Of a DNA stretch of 64,000 nucleotides, positions 18,422 to 25,778 are shown in pieces; position 1 is the stretch's first letter, and each line of letters opens with the position of its first letter. This DNA is from Chitinophaga cymbidii (GTDB lineage Bacteria; Bacteroidota; Bacteroidia; Chitinophagales; Chitinophagaceae). Both the position numbers and the translations under genes were made by a program. The notes under the pieces are model-generated. The model ran no database searches, was not told the origin of the DNA, and saw only the letters and a program-made list of their open reading frames with translations. The stretch covers positions 1 through 64,000 of the forward strand of contig NZ_BKAU01000005.1 in NCBI RefSeq assembly GCF_007992715.1, in the 5' to 3' direction.

Positions 18422-20893
18422 ATGAAACGACTTTTTGTGTTGGGCTGTTTACTGGTTTGCGCTATCGGTGCTGTTGCCAACGGCATTTATTATATCGATG
18501 CGATCAACGGAAAGGACAGCAACAGCGGCTTATCGCCGGAGCAGGCATGGCAAAGCCTGGACAGGGTGAACCGCCATGTTTTTCAGCCGGGAGACAGGAT
18601 ACGCTTCCGCGCGGGCAGGATATTCGAAGGACAGCTGAAGCCGCAGGGCAATGGCAGCAGCACGCAGCTGATCACGATAGACAGCTATGGCGAAGGTCCC
18701 AAGCCCCGCTTGCAGGGGAATGGCTTAACAACCGCCACGCTTCACCTGCATAATGTTTCTTACTGGCTGGTGAGGGACCTGGATATTTCCAATTACGGAG
18801 CCGAACGAAAGCCCGGCCGCACCGGCGTGCTGGTGGAATCCAAAGACCACGGCACCGTATATTCCATCACCCTGCGCGCGCTGGACATTCATGATGTGAA
18901 CGGCAGTCTCGTGAAAAAAGAAGGCGGCGGCGCGGGCATTATTTGCAGTAACGGCGGCAACAAAGTGCTGTCGAATTTCGACGGTTTGCAGATCGATAGC
19001 TGCACGGTACGCAGAACAGCACGCAACGGCATTCTCCTCAACGGCAACTGGTCAAGGCAGCGCTGGTTTCCCAGCAAACGTGTAGTGATCCGCGCCAACC
19101 TGATCGAAGGCGTGCCCGGAGACGGCATCGTGCCCATCGGCTGCGACAGCGCGCTCATTGAATACAACGTTATGCGCGATTGCCCCCGCCTGCTGCCAGA
19201 CGGCGAATCCGCCGCGGGCATATGGCCATGGAGCTGCGACAATACCCTCATTCAGTACAATGAAGTGAGCGACCACAAGGCGCCCTGGGACGGGCAGGGA
19301 TTCGATTCCGACTGGAACTGCAACAACACCATCATTCAATACAACTACAGTCATGATAACGAAGGCGGCTTCCTGCTGGTATGTGACGACGGCAGCGCCG
19401 GCAGGCAATACAGCGTAGGCAACCGCGGCACGATCATCCGTTATAATGTAAGCATCAACGATGGCTTCCGCACTACCGGGAAACATGCCGGCTTCTCGCC
19501 CGTGATCCATGTGACCGGTCCCGTTGTGAACACACAGATCTACAACAACGTGATCGTAGTGCCAGACAGGAAAGGGATGGACAGCACCATTATTGAAATG
19601 GGCACCTGGCATGGGTATTCGGACAGCACCTTTTTTGCGAACAATATCTTTTATGCCGCCGCTGATGTGGACTATGTGATGGCAAAAAGCAAGCGGAATT
19701 TTTACAACGGTAACCTGTATGCCGGCCGGCATCTTCACCGCCCGGAAGACAGGAACGGCGTGTATGCTGATCCGTTATTCAGGAAAACACCGGCCTCCGG
19801 GCAGCACGGTTTCTCCGCACTGGATGCGCTGCGCCTGCGCCCCGGCTCGCCTGCCATCGGTAAAGGCGTACCGGTGAACATGCCGGAGAAGGACATTTTC
19901 GGTCAGCCGCTGGTGGCGGATGAGATAAATATTGGGGTAGACGGCATCTCCGCCGCTCATTTTTCCACCGGCGCGGTCTGGTATGACAATGCCGGCGATA
20001 CGATCAACGCGCACGGCGGGAATTTGATATATGCGGAAGGCAGGTACTACTGGTTCGGGGAATACCGCGGCAGAAGGGCATCGCAGGGCGTATCGGTGTA
20101 TTCATCGCCGGACCTCCGTAACTGGACCGCCGAAGGTATCGCACTCGCCCCTTCCGAAGATCCGGACAGTGACATCACAAGAGGATGCCTGATGGAGCGC
20201 CCCAAGGTCATCTACAACAAGAAAACGAAAAAGTATGTGATGTGGTTCCATCTGGAACTGAAGGGCAAAGGGTACAGCGCCGCACGTGCGGGCGTAGCCG
20301 TTAGCGACCGCATCACCGGCCCATACCGCTATACCGGCAGCTTCCGGCCGAACGGGCATATGTCGAGAGACATGACCCTGTTCGTGGATGACGACGGTAA
20401 AGCCTATCATATGTACGCGGCAAATGAAAACTACGACCTGCGCATCGCAAGGCTGACAGACGACTACCTGCGCCCCACAACGGCGGACAGCCTGCTGTTT
20501 GCGAACCATCGCGAAGCACCGGCGATCTTCCGGCGGAAGAACACGTATTACCTGATCACAAGCGGCTGCACCGGATGGGCGCCCAACAAGGCGATGCTGC
20601 ACACGGCCAGTTCTCCCTACGGCCCCTGGAAGCCCGCCGGCAACCCGATGGAAGGAACAAATGCCGATCTCACCTTCGGCGGTCAGTCTACTTACGTATT
20701 TCCGGTACCGGGAAAGAAAGACGCATTTATTTACATGGGCGACCAGTGGAACCCCGCGAACCTGAAAGACAGCCGCTATCACTGGCTGCCGGTGCAATGG
20801 CGCGGCGATTTGCCGTTTATCGCGTGGATGGACTACTGGAAGCTCGCCTGGTTTGATGAAGGAAGGAATGCAACCCTGGCTACAGATTTCTGA
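18422..20893 (+). CDS. Secreted fusion of right-handed beta-helix and GH43 (subfamily 24-like) exo-beta-1,3-galactanase
   Basis: The protein has 823 residues and a signal peptide ending near AVANG. Residues about 22-500 form a parallel beta-helix: YYIDAINGKDSNSGLSPEQA start, then repeated N-x-I-x-YN turns such as NTLIQYNEVSDH and NTIIQYNYSHD. Residues about 515-823 are a five-bladed propeller GH43 domain, starting INAHGGNLIYAEGRYYWFGE. Candidate active-site residues are Glu592 (MERPKVIYN), Asp650 (SRDMTLFVDD), Glu698 (HREAPAIF, general acid) and Gln755 (FGGQSTYVF). Their spacing of 58, 48 and 57 residues resembles that of GH43_24 exo-beta-1,3-galactanases, in which a Gln takes the role of the base. 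The helix part may bind or cleave side-chain sugars; no lyase residues were identified. It is followed by the GH16 gene. Confidence 0.85.
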   Translation: MKRLFVLGCLLVCAIGAVANGIYYIDAINGKDSNSGLSPEQAWQSLDRVNRHVFQPGDRIRFRAGRIFEGQLKPQGNGSSTQLITIDSYGEGPKPRLQGNGLTTATLHLHNVSYWLVRDLDISNYGAERKPGRTGVLVESKDHGTVYSITLRALDIHDVNGSLVKKEGGGAGIICSNGGNKVLSNFDGLQIDSCTVRRTARNGILLNGNWSRQRWFPSKRVVIRANLIEGVPGDGIVPIGCDSALIEYNVMRDCPRLLPDGESAAGIWPWSCDNTLIQYNEVSDHKAPWDGQGFDSDWNCNNTIIQYNYSHDNEGGFLLVCDDGSAGRQYSVGNRGTIIRYNVSINDGFRTTGKHAGFSPVIHVTGPVVNTQIYNNVIVVPDRKGMDSTIIEMGTWHGYSDSTFFANNIFYAAADVDYVMAKSKRNFYNGNLYAGRHLHRPEDRNGVYADPLFRKTPASGQHGFSALDALRLRPGSPAIGKGVPVNMPEKDIFGQPLVADEINIGVDGISAAHFSTGAVWYDNAGDTINAHGGNLIYAEGRYYWFGEYRGRRASQGVSVYSSPDLRNWTAEGIALAPSEDPDSDITRGCLMERPKVIYNKKTKKYVMWFHLELKGKGYSAARAGVAVSDRITGPYRYTGSFRPNGHMSRDMTLFVDDDGKAYHMYAANENYDLRIARLTDDYLRPTTADSLLFANHREAPAIFRRKNTYYLITSGCTGWAPNKAMLHTASSPYGPWKPAGNPMEGTNADLTFGGQSTYVFPVPGKKDAFIYMGDQWNPANLKDSRYHWLPVQWRGDLPFIAWMDYWKLAWFDEGRNATLATDF

Positions 20894-20934
20894 TCATATC
20901 ATGTTTGTACCATTTGTTTACCTAAATCCACATT

Positions 20935-21774
20935 ATGAAATCCATCAACAGAACCCTGCTGGCCATCGCCAGCCTGGCAATGCTATCCTGCCAGAAGAAC
21001 AAGACAGAGAACAGTGAAGACCTCGTAAAGCTGTCCCGCGAAAAAGCGCTCGCCGCCTCTACCTGGGAAACGGTGCTGGACCAGTCCACTTTCGCGAGCT
21101 ACACCGCGTTTGAAGCAGCATGGAACTACCTGTACCCCTGGGGCTCCGATCATAACGGCTCCGCCCGCATGTACGGCAGCAGCACCGATCACAATCACAT
21201 CTATCTCAACAGCAATGTGCTCACCATCAAGGCCACGCGCATCAGCTGGGACGAAGGCAGCAGTCCGCACGACCCCTGGCTGCCGATCCGCTATCATTCC
21301 GGCGCGATACACGCAAAGGAACATGTGCTGATCAACGATCAGTTCCCGAACTGGGAACTGAAATGCGACTTCCAGGTGCCGACGGTAACCGGCTCCTGGC
21401 CCGCGTTCTGGCTCACCGGTGTGAACAGCTGGCCGCCGGAAAGCGACATCATGGAGTTCAAGGGAAGCAATGTCAACTGGCAGAATACTTTCCGCACCTC
21501 CTCCGACGTGTCCAGCACGCTGACAACCGTTTCCAACGCCGGCAGCTGGCATACCTACCGCGTATGGATCACGAAGGTCAGCGCAACGAACGTAGATATT
21601 CATTATTATATCGATGGTCAATGGAAAGGCGTGCATACCGGCAACTTCGTCGGCAAGCCGATGTACGTGATCATCAATATGCAGATGGAAGGCTCCAGCG
21701 GCAGCCCCGGCCCGACCGCTGACACTTACCTGAATGCCCGCAACATTTACATCGGGCGCACCCGCGAATACTGA
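20935..21774 (+). CDS. GH16-family endo-glycanase lipoprotein
   Basis: The 279-residue protein has a lipoprotein signal (AMLSC, Cys19), so it is probably on the cell surface. A single GH16 jelly-roll domain spans about 45-279. The catalytic signature ExDxxE is intact at Glu169-Asp171-Glu174 (PPESDIMEFKG), after SWPAFWLTG. The retaining mechanism uses Glu169 as nucleophile and Glu174 as acid/base. GH16 covers beta-1,3/1,4-glucanases, agarases, carrageenases and endo-beta-1,3-galactanases. The neighbouring GH43_24-like enzyme makes a galactanase the most economical reading, but substrate cannot be fixed from the motif. It is the last gene of the operon, followed by a terminator at 21800. Confidence 0.88.
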   Translation: MKSINRTLLAIASLAMLSCQKNKTENSEDLVKLSREKALAASTWETVLDQSTFASYTAFEAAWNYLYPWGSDHNGSARMYGSSTDHNHIYLNSNVLTIKATRISWDEGSSPHDPWLPIRYHSGAIHAKEHVLINDQFPNWELKCDFQVPTVTGSWPAFWLTGVNSWPPESDIMEFKGSNVNWQNTFRTSSDVSSTLTTVSNAGSWHTYRVWITKVSATNVDIHYYIDGQWKGVHTGNFVGKPMYVIINMQMEGSSGSPGPTADTYLNARNIYIGRTREY

Positions 21775-21799
21775 TCGGACAGATCTGTAGCAACACTTT

Positions 21800-21832
21800 A
21801 AAGGACCGGCTGTGAGGGCCGGTCCTTTGTTT
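21800..21832 (+). terminator. Intrinsic terminator of the glycan utilisation operon
   Basis: An 11-bp stem (21800-21810 with 21818-21828) with a 7-base loop is followed by GTTTTC. It closes the operon after the GH16 gene. A start at 21812 for the next gene would fall in the loop, which is why 21860 is preferred. Confidence 0.85.
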
Positions 21833-21859
21833 TCTGGCCGATCTTGCCTAAATTCAGGA

Positions 21860-22831
21860 ATGATGGCATTTCAATTGTTATTCCTACTGTTGATGCATGC
21901 ACAACAAAAGCCCGTTCCCGTGATCCTGGACACGGACATCGCCGGAGATTACGACGACGTGGGCGCGATGGCGATGCTCCACGCTTTTGCGGACAGGGGA
22001 GAAGCGAACATCCTCGCCGTGATGTCCTGCAACGCATTTGAAAGCACCGTGCCCTCCATCAGCGTGCTCAATACTTATTTCGGCCGGCCGGACATTCCGG
22101 TGGGCGTTACCCGCAAAGCCGCGCCGAACAAGAATTGCCCGCAGCAATGGGCCGAAGCGATCATCGCCAGGTATCCCCATCGGTTAAAATCCAATGCTGA
22201 AGCCGAAGAAGCCGTGTCACTGTACCGCCGCATCCTGTCGCAACAACCCGATCATTCCGTAACGATCATTTCCATCGGCTTTTTCACAAACCTCGCAGAC
22301 CTGCTGGCCTCGCCGCCGGACCGGCACAGCACGTTGAACGGGAAAGACCTGGTGCGGAAGAAAGTGAAGCAGCTGGTATCCATGGCCGCCAGCCTGCCCG
22401 ATGGCAAAACCACCGGCCGTGAGTACAATGTGTACGTAGACGCGCCATCCGCACAGCAGGTCTTCGCGGAATGGGATACGCCCTTCCTGCTGAACCCCTT
22501 CGAGGTCGGCGAAAAGATCCATACCGGCATCCCCCTTATTCATAAAACATCCATCCGCAACAGTCCCGTGAAAGATGCCTATGCGGTCGCGCTGGCGAAA
22601 GATAAAAATACCACCGGCCGCATGAGCTGGGACCAGACCGCGGTACTGGCCGCCATCAAAGGGCTGCAACCCTGGTTCACTTCCCGGAAGCTGAACATGC
22701 GGATAGAAGCGGACGGCAGCAATACCCTCATCCCCGGAGAAAAATTTGTTTACATGGAACTGCAACAGCCGGAAACGCTGCGGCAGGAAATAGAAACGCT
22801 GATGCATCATCAGCCGAAGCCCAAAAATTAA
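21860..22831 (+). CDS. Secreted nucleoside hydrolase-like protein (IUNH family)
   Basis: The protein has 323 residues counted from the ATG at 21860 (a second ATG follows at once). A short hydrophobic leader (FQLLFLLLMHAQ) suggests export. The IUNH calcium/ribose site signature is present as VILDTDIAGDYDDVGAM (Asp24, Asp26, Asp32, Asp33), with one extra residue compared with the usual DTDPGxDD. LLNPFEVGEKIHTG and DAYAVALAKDK match later conserved blocks. Family members hydrolyse N-glycosidic bonds of nucleosides. Secreted Bacteroidota homologues are often annotated this way, but their substrates are mostly untested. It overlaps no neighbour and precedes the DUF202 gene by 3 bases. TTTG (21826-21829) and TAAATTCA (21849-21856) may form its promoter. 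Confidence 0.85.
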   Translation: MMAFQLLFLLLMHAQQKPVPVILDTDIAGDYDDVGAMAMLHAFADRGEANILAVMSCNAFESTVPSISVLNTYFGRPDIPVGVTRKAAPNKNCPQQWAEAIIARYPHRLKSNAEAEEAVSLYRRILSQQPDHSVTIISIGFFTNLADLLASPPDRHSTLNGKDLVRKKVKQLVSMAASLPDGKTTGREYNVYVDAPSAQQVFAEWDTPFLLNPFEVGEKIHTGIPLIHKTSIRNSPVKDAYAVALAKDKNTTGRMSWDQTAVLAAIKGLQPWFTSRKLNMRIEADGSNTLIPGEKFVYMELQQPETLRQEIETLMHHQPKPKN

Positions 22832-22834
22832 ATC

Positions 22835-23221
22835 ATGGACACCAATAAAACATCAGGCGGAAAGGCCACCGACCACCTCGCGAATGAACGGACGTTCCTG
22901 GCATGGATCAGAACGGCCATCGCCATCATGGCGTTCGGATTTGTAGTGGTGAAATTCTCTTTGTTCATCCGGCAGCTGACGTATGCGTTCACGGACAAGG
23001 TGATTGCCTTGCCGAATCACGGGTATTCCGGGATCATCGGCGTATTCCTGGTATCGCTGGGCGGCGTGATATCGCTGCTTTCGTTTATCCGGTACAAGAA
23101 GATCGAGCGGGATTTGAATGATGATGTGTTCTATCCGTCTTCCCGGCTGATCATTCTGTTGACGTTGTTTATATTGATAGGGGCGGTGGTGATGGTGTTG
23201 TATTTGTTGCCGAATATATAG
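22835..23221 (+). CDS. DUF202 (YidH-like) small membrane protein
   Basis: The protein has 128 residues with the DUF202 opening HLANERTFLAWIRTAIAIMAFG and three predicted membrane helices (about 27-48, 68-88 and 103-125). The family is found in bacterial inner membranes, and in eukaryotic vacuolar transporter chaperones as a membrane anchor; the bacterial role is not defined. The start lies 3 bases after the nucleoside hydrolase-like stop, so the two are co-transcribed. A long hairpin follows the stop codon. Confidence 0.9.
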   Translation: MDTNKTSGGKATDHLANERTFLAWIRTAIAIMAFGFVVVKFSLFIRQLTYAFTDKVIALPNHGYSGIIGVFLVSLGGVISLLSFIRYKKIERDLNDDVFYPSSRLIILLTLFILIGAVVMVLYLLPNI

Positions 23222-23223
23222 TG

Positions 23224-23266
23224 TTCACGATTCATGATTCATGATTCATGAATCATGAATCGTGAA
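23224..23266. terminator. Hairpin built from TTCATGAT repeats
   Basis: A perfect 20-bp stem (23224-23243 with 23247-23266) closes on ATT. Each arm is itself a short tandem repeat of ATTCATG. There is no T-run of length after it, so it may act as a terminator or as an mRNA 3'-end stabiliser for the DUF202 transcript. Confidence 0.6.
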
Positions 23267-23326
23267 TTGGTAGCAGGATCATCAGCATGTTGAAACAAAG
23301 CTTTTTATCAGATTAAATCAAAATAA

Positions 23327-23815
23327 ATGGAACCAGCAGAAATATTCGTACAAGCCGCCCTGAAGTCCTGGAACATCCAGCTTAAAAGAGCGGATGCCTT
23401 TTTTGACACGATCAGCGATGAAGGCTTGCAGCAGGAAATTGCGCCGGGAAAGAACCGCCTTATTTATTTAATGGGCCACCTGATCGCGGTGAATGACAGC
23501 ATGACATCGTTGTTTGGCCAGGGAGAACGTTCATTTGAACATCTTGATGATGCTTTTGTGAAGAACCCCGACAGGTCCGGCCTCCCCATGCCCGATGCAG
23601 CCTCCCTGCGGGAAGACTGGCGGAAAGCCAAAAGCATATTGACGGCGAACTTTGCCGCCCTCTCGCCAGCCGACTGGATGAGCCGGCATACGGCGATGAC
23701 GGATGAGGACTTTGCGAAAGAGCCCTCCCGCAACAAGCTCAGCGTGCTGCTGAACAGAACGAATCACATGGCGTACCACATCGGGCAGATGGTGCTGGTA
23801 AAAGGCAAAAGCTAG
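23327..23815 (+). CDS. DinB-superfamily protein
   Basis: The 162-residue four-helix bundle protein has an N-terminal helix SWNIQLKRADAFFDTI, then the first metal-binding His in MGHLIAVND, and the paired His near the end in NRTNHMAYHIGQM. This His triad is the DinB/YfiT metal site. Members are probably thiol-dependent transferases or unknown metal enzymes. Nothing in the neighbourhood assigns a substrate. The gene stands alone, between a hairpin and a converging AraC regulator 24 bases away. Confidence 0.85.
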   Translation: MEPAEIFVQAALKSWNIQLKRADAFFDTISDEGLQQEIAPGKNRLIYLMGHLIAVNDSMTSLFGQGERSFEHLDDAFVKNPDRSGLPMPDAASLREDWRKAKSILTANFAALSPADWMSRHTAMTDEDFAKEPSRNKLSVLLNRTNHMAYHIGQMVLVKGKS

Positions 23816-23839
23816 TATCAAAAAATACAATCGAAGCGC

Positions 23840-24718
23840 TTACCCTTTTCCCGTTCTGAAGGAGGATGGCGTTACGCCGTTCTTCTTCTTGAACAGCTTG
23901 GAGAAATAGAACAGGTCGTCAAACCCCGTTTGCTGCGCCACCTGGTCGATATTCAAAGTAGTGGAGCTTAACAGCTCCTTTGCTTTTTTCAGGCGGATGT
24001 GCAGGTAATATTGTGTGGGGGACATGCCTGTGATGCTTTTGAAGGCTTTCCTGAATTTTGAATAACCCATCGGCAGCTCCTTTGCCACATCGGTCATTTT
24101 TCTGGGTTGCTCGATCGATTCGCGCATGAGGAAGCGGGCTTTGTTGATGAGCAGGGACGTATCGTCCTGCCCGAAATCTTCCAGTGTGGAAATGGCGTTC
24201 ACGAGCCCGAGTATCTGCATGGTGATGCCGGCCACGATCTGGTGGTATCCTGTGCCGGCGGCTTTTACTGTGCTGAGCAGCAGGTGGAACAGCTGCTGCA
24301 GCTCTTCGTTGTGCCCGGCATTGACGAAGGGCTTTTCCGGCGTGAAAAAATGCCCGCTCATCAGCTCGTCCGGGTAACTCCCTTTAAATCCTACCCAGTA
24401 TTCTTCCCACCCCGATTTCGGATCGGGCTTGTACCGGTGCCATACGCCGGGGAAAAGGAAAAAGCAGGTGCCTTCCCGTACCGTGGCCGGTTGTGTGCGC
24501 GACGATTCGAACACGCCTTCTCCCTTACTGATGAATACGAGATAATAACCGTCCAGGATGCGGCCTTTGTTCCAGGTGAAGTAATGGCTTTCCGGATGAA
24601 CGGACGTATCGGGATAGCTCGTTCTGGGCGCGATCTTCGAATAGCCGGTAGTAGTGAGATAAAAACCCCACTTCATTTCCGTCGGCGTGATGGGCAGATA
24701 TTTATTGAAATTGATCAT
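23840..24718 (-). CDS. AraC-family transcriptional regulator
   Basis: The protein has 292 residues from the ATG at 24718. An upstream TTG at 24733 lies inside a promoter box and is not used here. The N-terminal half is a cupin-like sensing domain (GYYLVFISKGEGVFES, GTCFFLFPGVWHRYKP). The C-terminal AraC domain has two helix-turn-helix motifs (MTDVAKELPMGYSKFRKAFK and LNIDQVAQQTGFDDLFYFSK) and ends TPSSFR. This layout is typical of carbohydrate-responsive regulators in Bacteroidota. It is divergent from the PhyH dioxygenase gene, so that gene is its likely target. The inducer is unknown. Confidence 0.93.
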   Translation of the reverse strand: MINFNKYLPITPTEMKWGFYLTTTGYSKIAPRTSYPDTSVHPESHYFTWNKGRILDGYYLVFISKGEGVFESSRTQPATVREGTCFFLFPGVWHRYKPDPKSGWEEYWVGFKGSYPDELMSGHFFTPEKPFVNAGHNEELQQLFHLLLSTVKAAGTGYHQIVAGITMQILGLVNAISTLEDFGQDDTSLLINKARFLMRESIEQPRKMTDVAKELPMGYSKFRKAFKSITGMSPTQYYLHIRLKKAKELLSSTTLNIDQVAQQTGFDDLFYFSKLFKKKNGVTPSSFRTGKG

Positions 24719-24730
24719 GACGTGGTCGTT

Positions 24731-24738
24731 CAAATGTA
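24731..24738 (-). promoter_or_regulatory. Minus-strand -7 box of the AraC gene
   Basis: TACATTTG on the minus strand matches the Bacteroidota TAnnTTTG element exactly and ends 12 bases before the chosen ATG. No convincing -33 element was seen at the usual spacing. Confidence 0.5.
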
Positions 24739-24848
24739 GCTTTTTTTTGCCGGACGATTTATCAAAAAGTACAAATCAAATATTATATTCTGCATGTTCA
24801 TTCGTTCCGGCACGAAGTAGCTTTGAAGACAGCTAAAAAACCACGATT

Positions 24849-25658
24849 ATGAAACATGAAATTTCTGCGCAGCAGGTGGCGCAATATCAGCAGAACGGGT
24901 TCCTGGTGATAGAAGATTTTCTTTCTCCCGAAGAGCTGGCACAGTGGCGGGAAGCGCTGGACGAGGCGCTGGCAAAACGCAAGGGTTTCAAGATGCCGGA
25001 CAGAAAAGAAGTGTATGGAAAAGGGGATGATGCCGACAAATCGTATTACGATAATGTATTCGATCAGATGATCAACCTTTGGCAGGACAATGAAAAAATG
25101 CGGAACATCATGCTGGACGAGCGCCTCGGCAAAATGGCCGCCACGCTGGCGGGCGTGGAAGGTATACGCATCTGGCACGACCAGGCATTGGTGAAACGGC
25201 CGTGGGCCAATCCTACGTCCTGGCACCTGGATACGCCCTACTGGTCCTTTACCGACCGCCGCGCGCTCTCTATCTGGGTGGCGCTGGACGATGCCACGCT
25301 CGAAAACGGCTGCCTCTTCTTTATTCCCGGCTCCCACCAGGAAACGACTTTCGAGAATCCCGGCATCGGCAAGAACATGGGCGCTATTTTCGATTTCTAT
25401 CCGCAGTTCAAATCATCTTTATCAAAACCCGCTGTCATGAAAGCCGGCAGCTGCTCTTTCCATAACGGCCTCACCATCCACGGCGCGCATGCGAACATGA
25501 CGCCCGGTTTCCGCCGCGCGATGACCTGCGCATATATGCCGGACGGCAACGTGTACAATGGCACGCAAAATATTCTTAGCGATGAAACGGTGGCGCGCCT
25601 GAAAGTGGGAGATCCGTTGAATGATGACGCGCAAAACCCGTTACTGTATCATAAATAA
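24849..25658 (+). CDS. Phytanoyl-CoA dioxygenase (PhyH) family Fe(II)/2-oxoglutarate oxygenase
   Basis: The 269-residue enzyme has the double-stranded beta-helix fold of PhyH. The metal site is His126-x-Asp128 (SWHLDTPYW) and distal His211 (TIHGAHAN), with Arg-Arg of GFRRAMT for 2-oxoglutarate. NGFLVIEDFLSPEEL at the N-terminus is the standard family opening. Bacterial members hydroxylate diverse small molecules; the substrate is not predictable here. The gene is divergent from the AraC regulator across 130 bases, which suggests sugar- or metabolite-responsive control. Confidence 0.92.
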   Translation: MKHEISAQQVAQYQQNGFLVIEDFLSPEELAQWREALDEALAKRKGFKMPDRKEVYGKGDDADKSYYDNVFDQMINLWQDNEKMRNIMLDERLGKMAATLAGVEGIRIWHDQALVKRPWANPTSWHLDTPYWSFTDRRALSIWVALDDATLENGCLFFIPGSHQETTFENPGIGKNMGAIFDFYPQFKSSLSKPAVMKAGSCSFHNGLTIHGAHANMTPGFRRAMTCAYMPDGNVYNGTQNILSDETVARLKVGDPLNDDAQNPLLYHK

Positions 25659-25670
25659 GTGAGTCGGAAT

Positions 25671-25774
25671 ACAGGGCTGTGTCAAAGGTAATTTGATGGG
25701 CAGGCGGATCGCAGAGATTTCTCCACCAGATACCCGGCTAAAAGCGGGGAACATTACTTTTGAGACAGCCCTGT
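25671..25774. mobile_element. 104-bp MITE-like element with 22-bp terminal inverted repeats
   Basis: ACAGGGCTGTGTCAAAGGTAAT (first 20: ACAGGGCTGTGTCAAAGGTA) at 25671-25692 pairs with the reverse complement of 25753-25774 at 20 of 22 positions. The ends resemble GGGCTGTCTCAAAAG-type inverted repeats of insertion sequences. The 60-base interior has no gene and no clear flanking target duplication was found. It lies between two converging genes, so it could also serve as a terminator. Confidence 0.5.
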
Positions 25775-25778
25775 TATT

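Noticed and set aside
21812..21859. Earlier start for the nucleoside hydrolase-like gene
   Set aside because: It lies in the loop of the preceding terminator, and the hydrophobic leader begins only at 21860.
23224..23266. CRISPR-like repeat
   Set aside because: The repeats are contiguous 7-8 base units forming one hairpin, without spacers.
24719..24733. TTG start for the AraC gene
   Set aside because: It lies in the TACATTTG promoter box, and the ATG at 24718 fits the family better.
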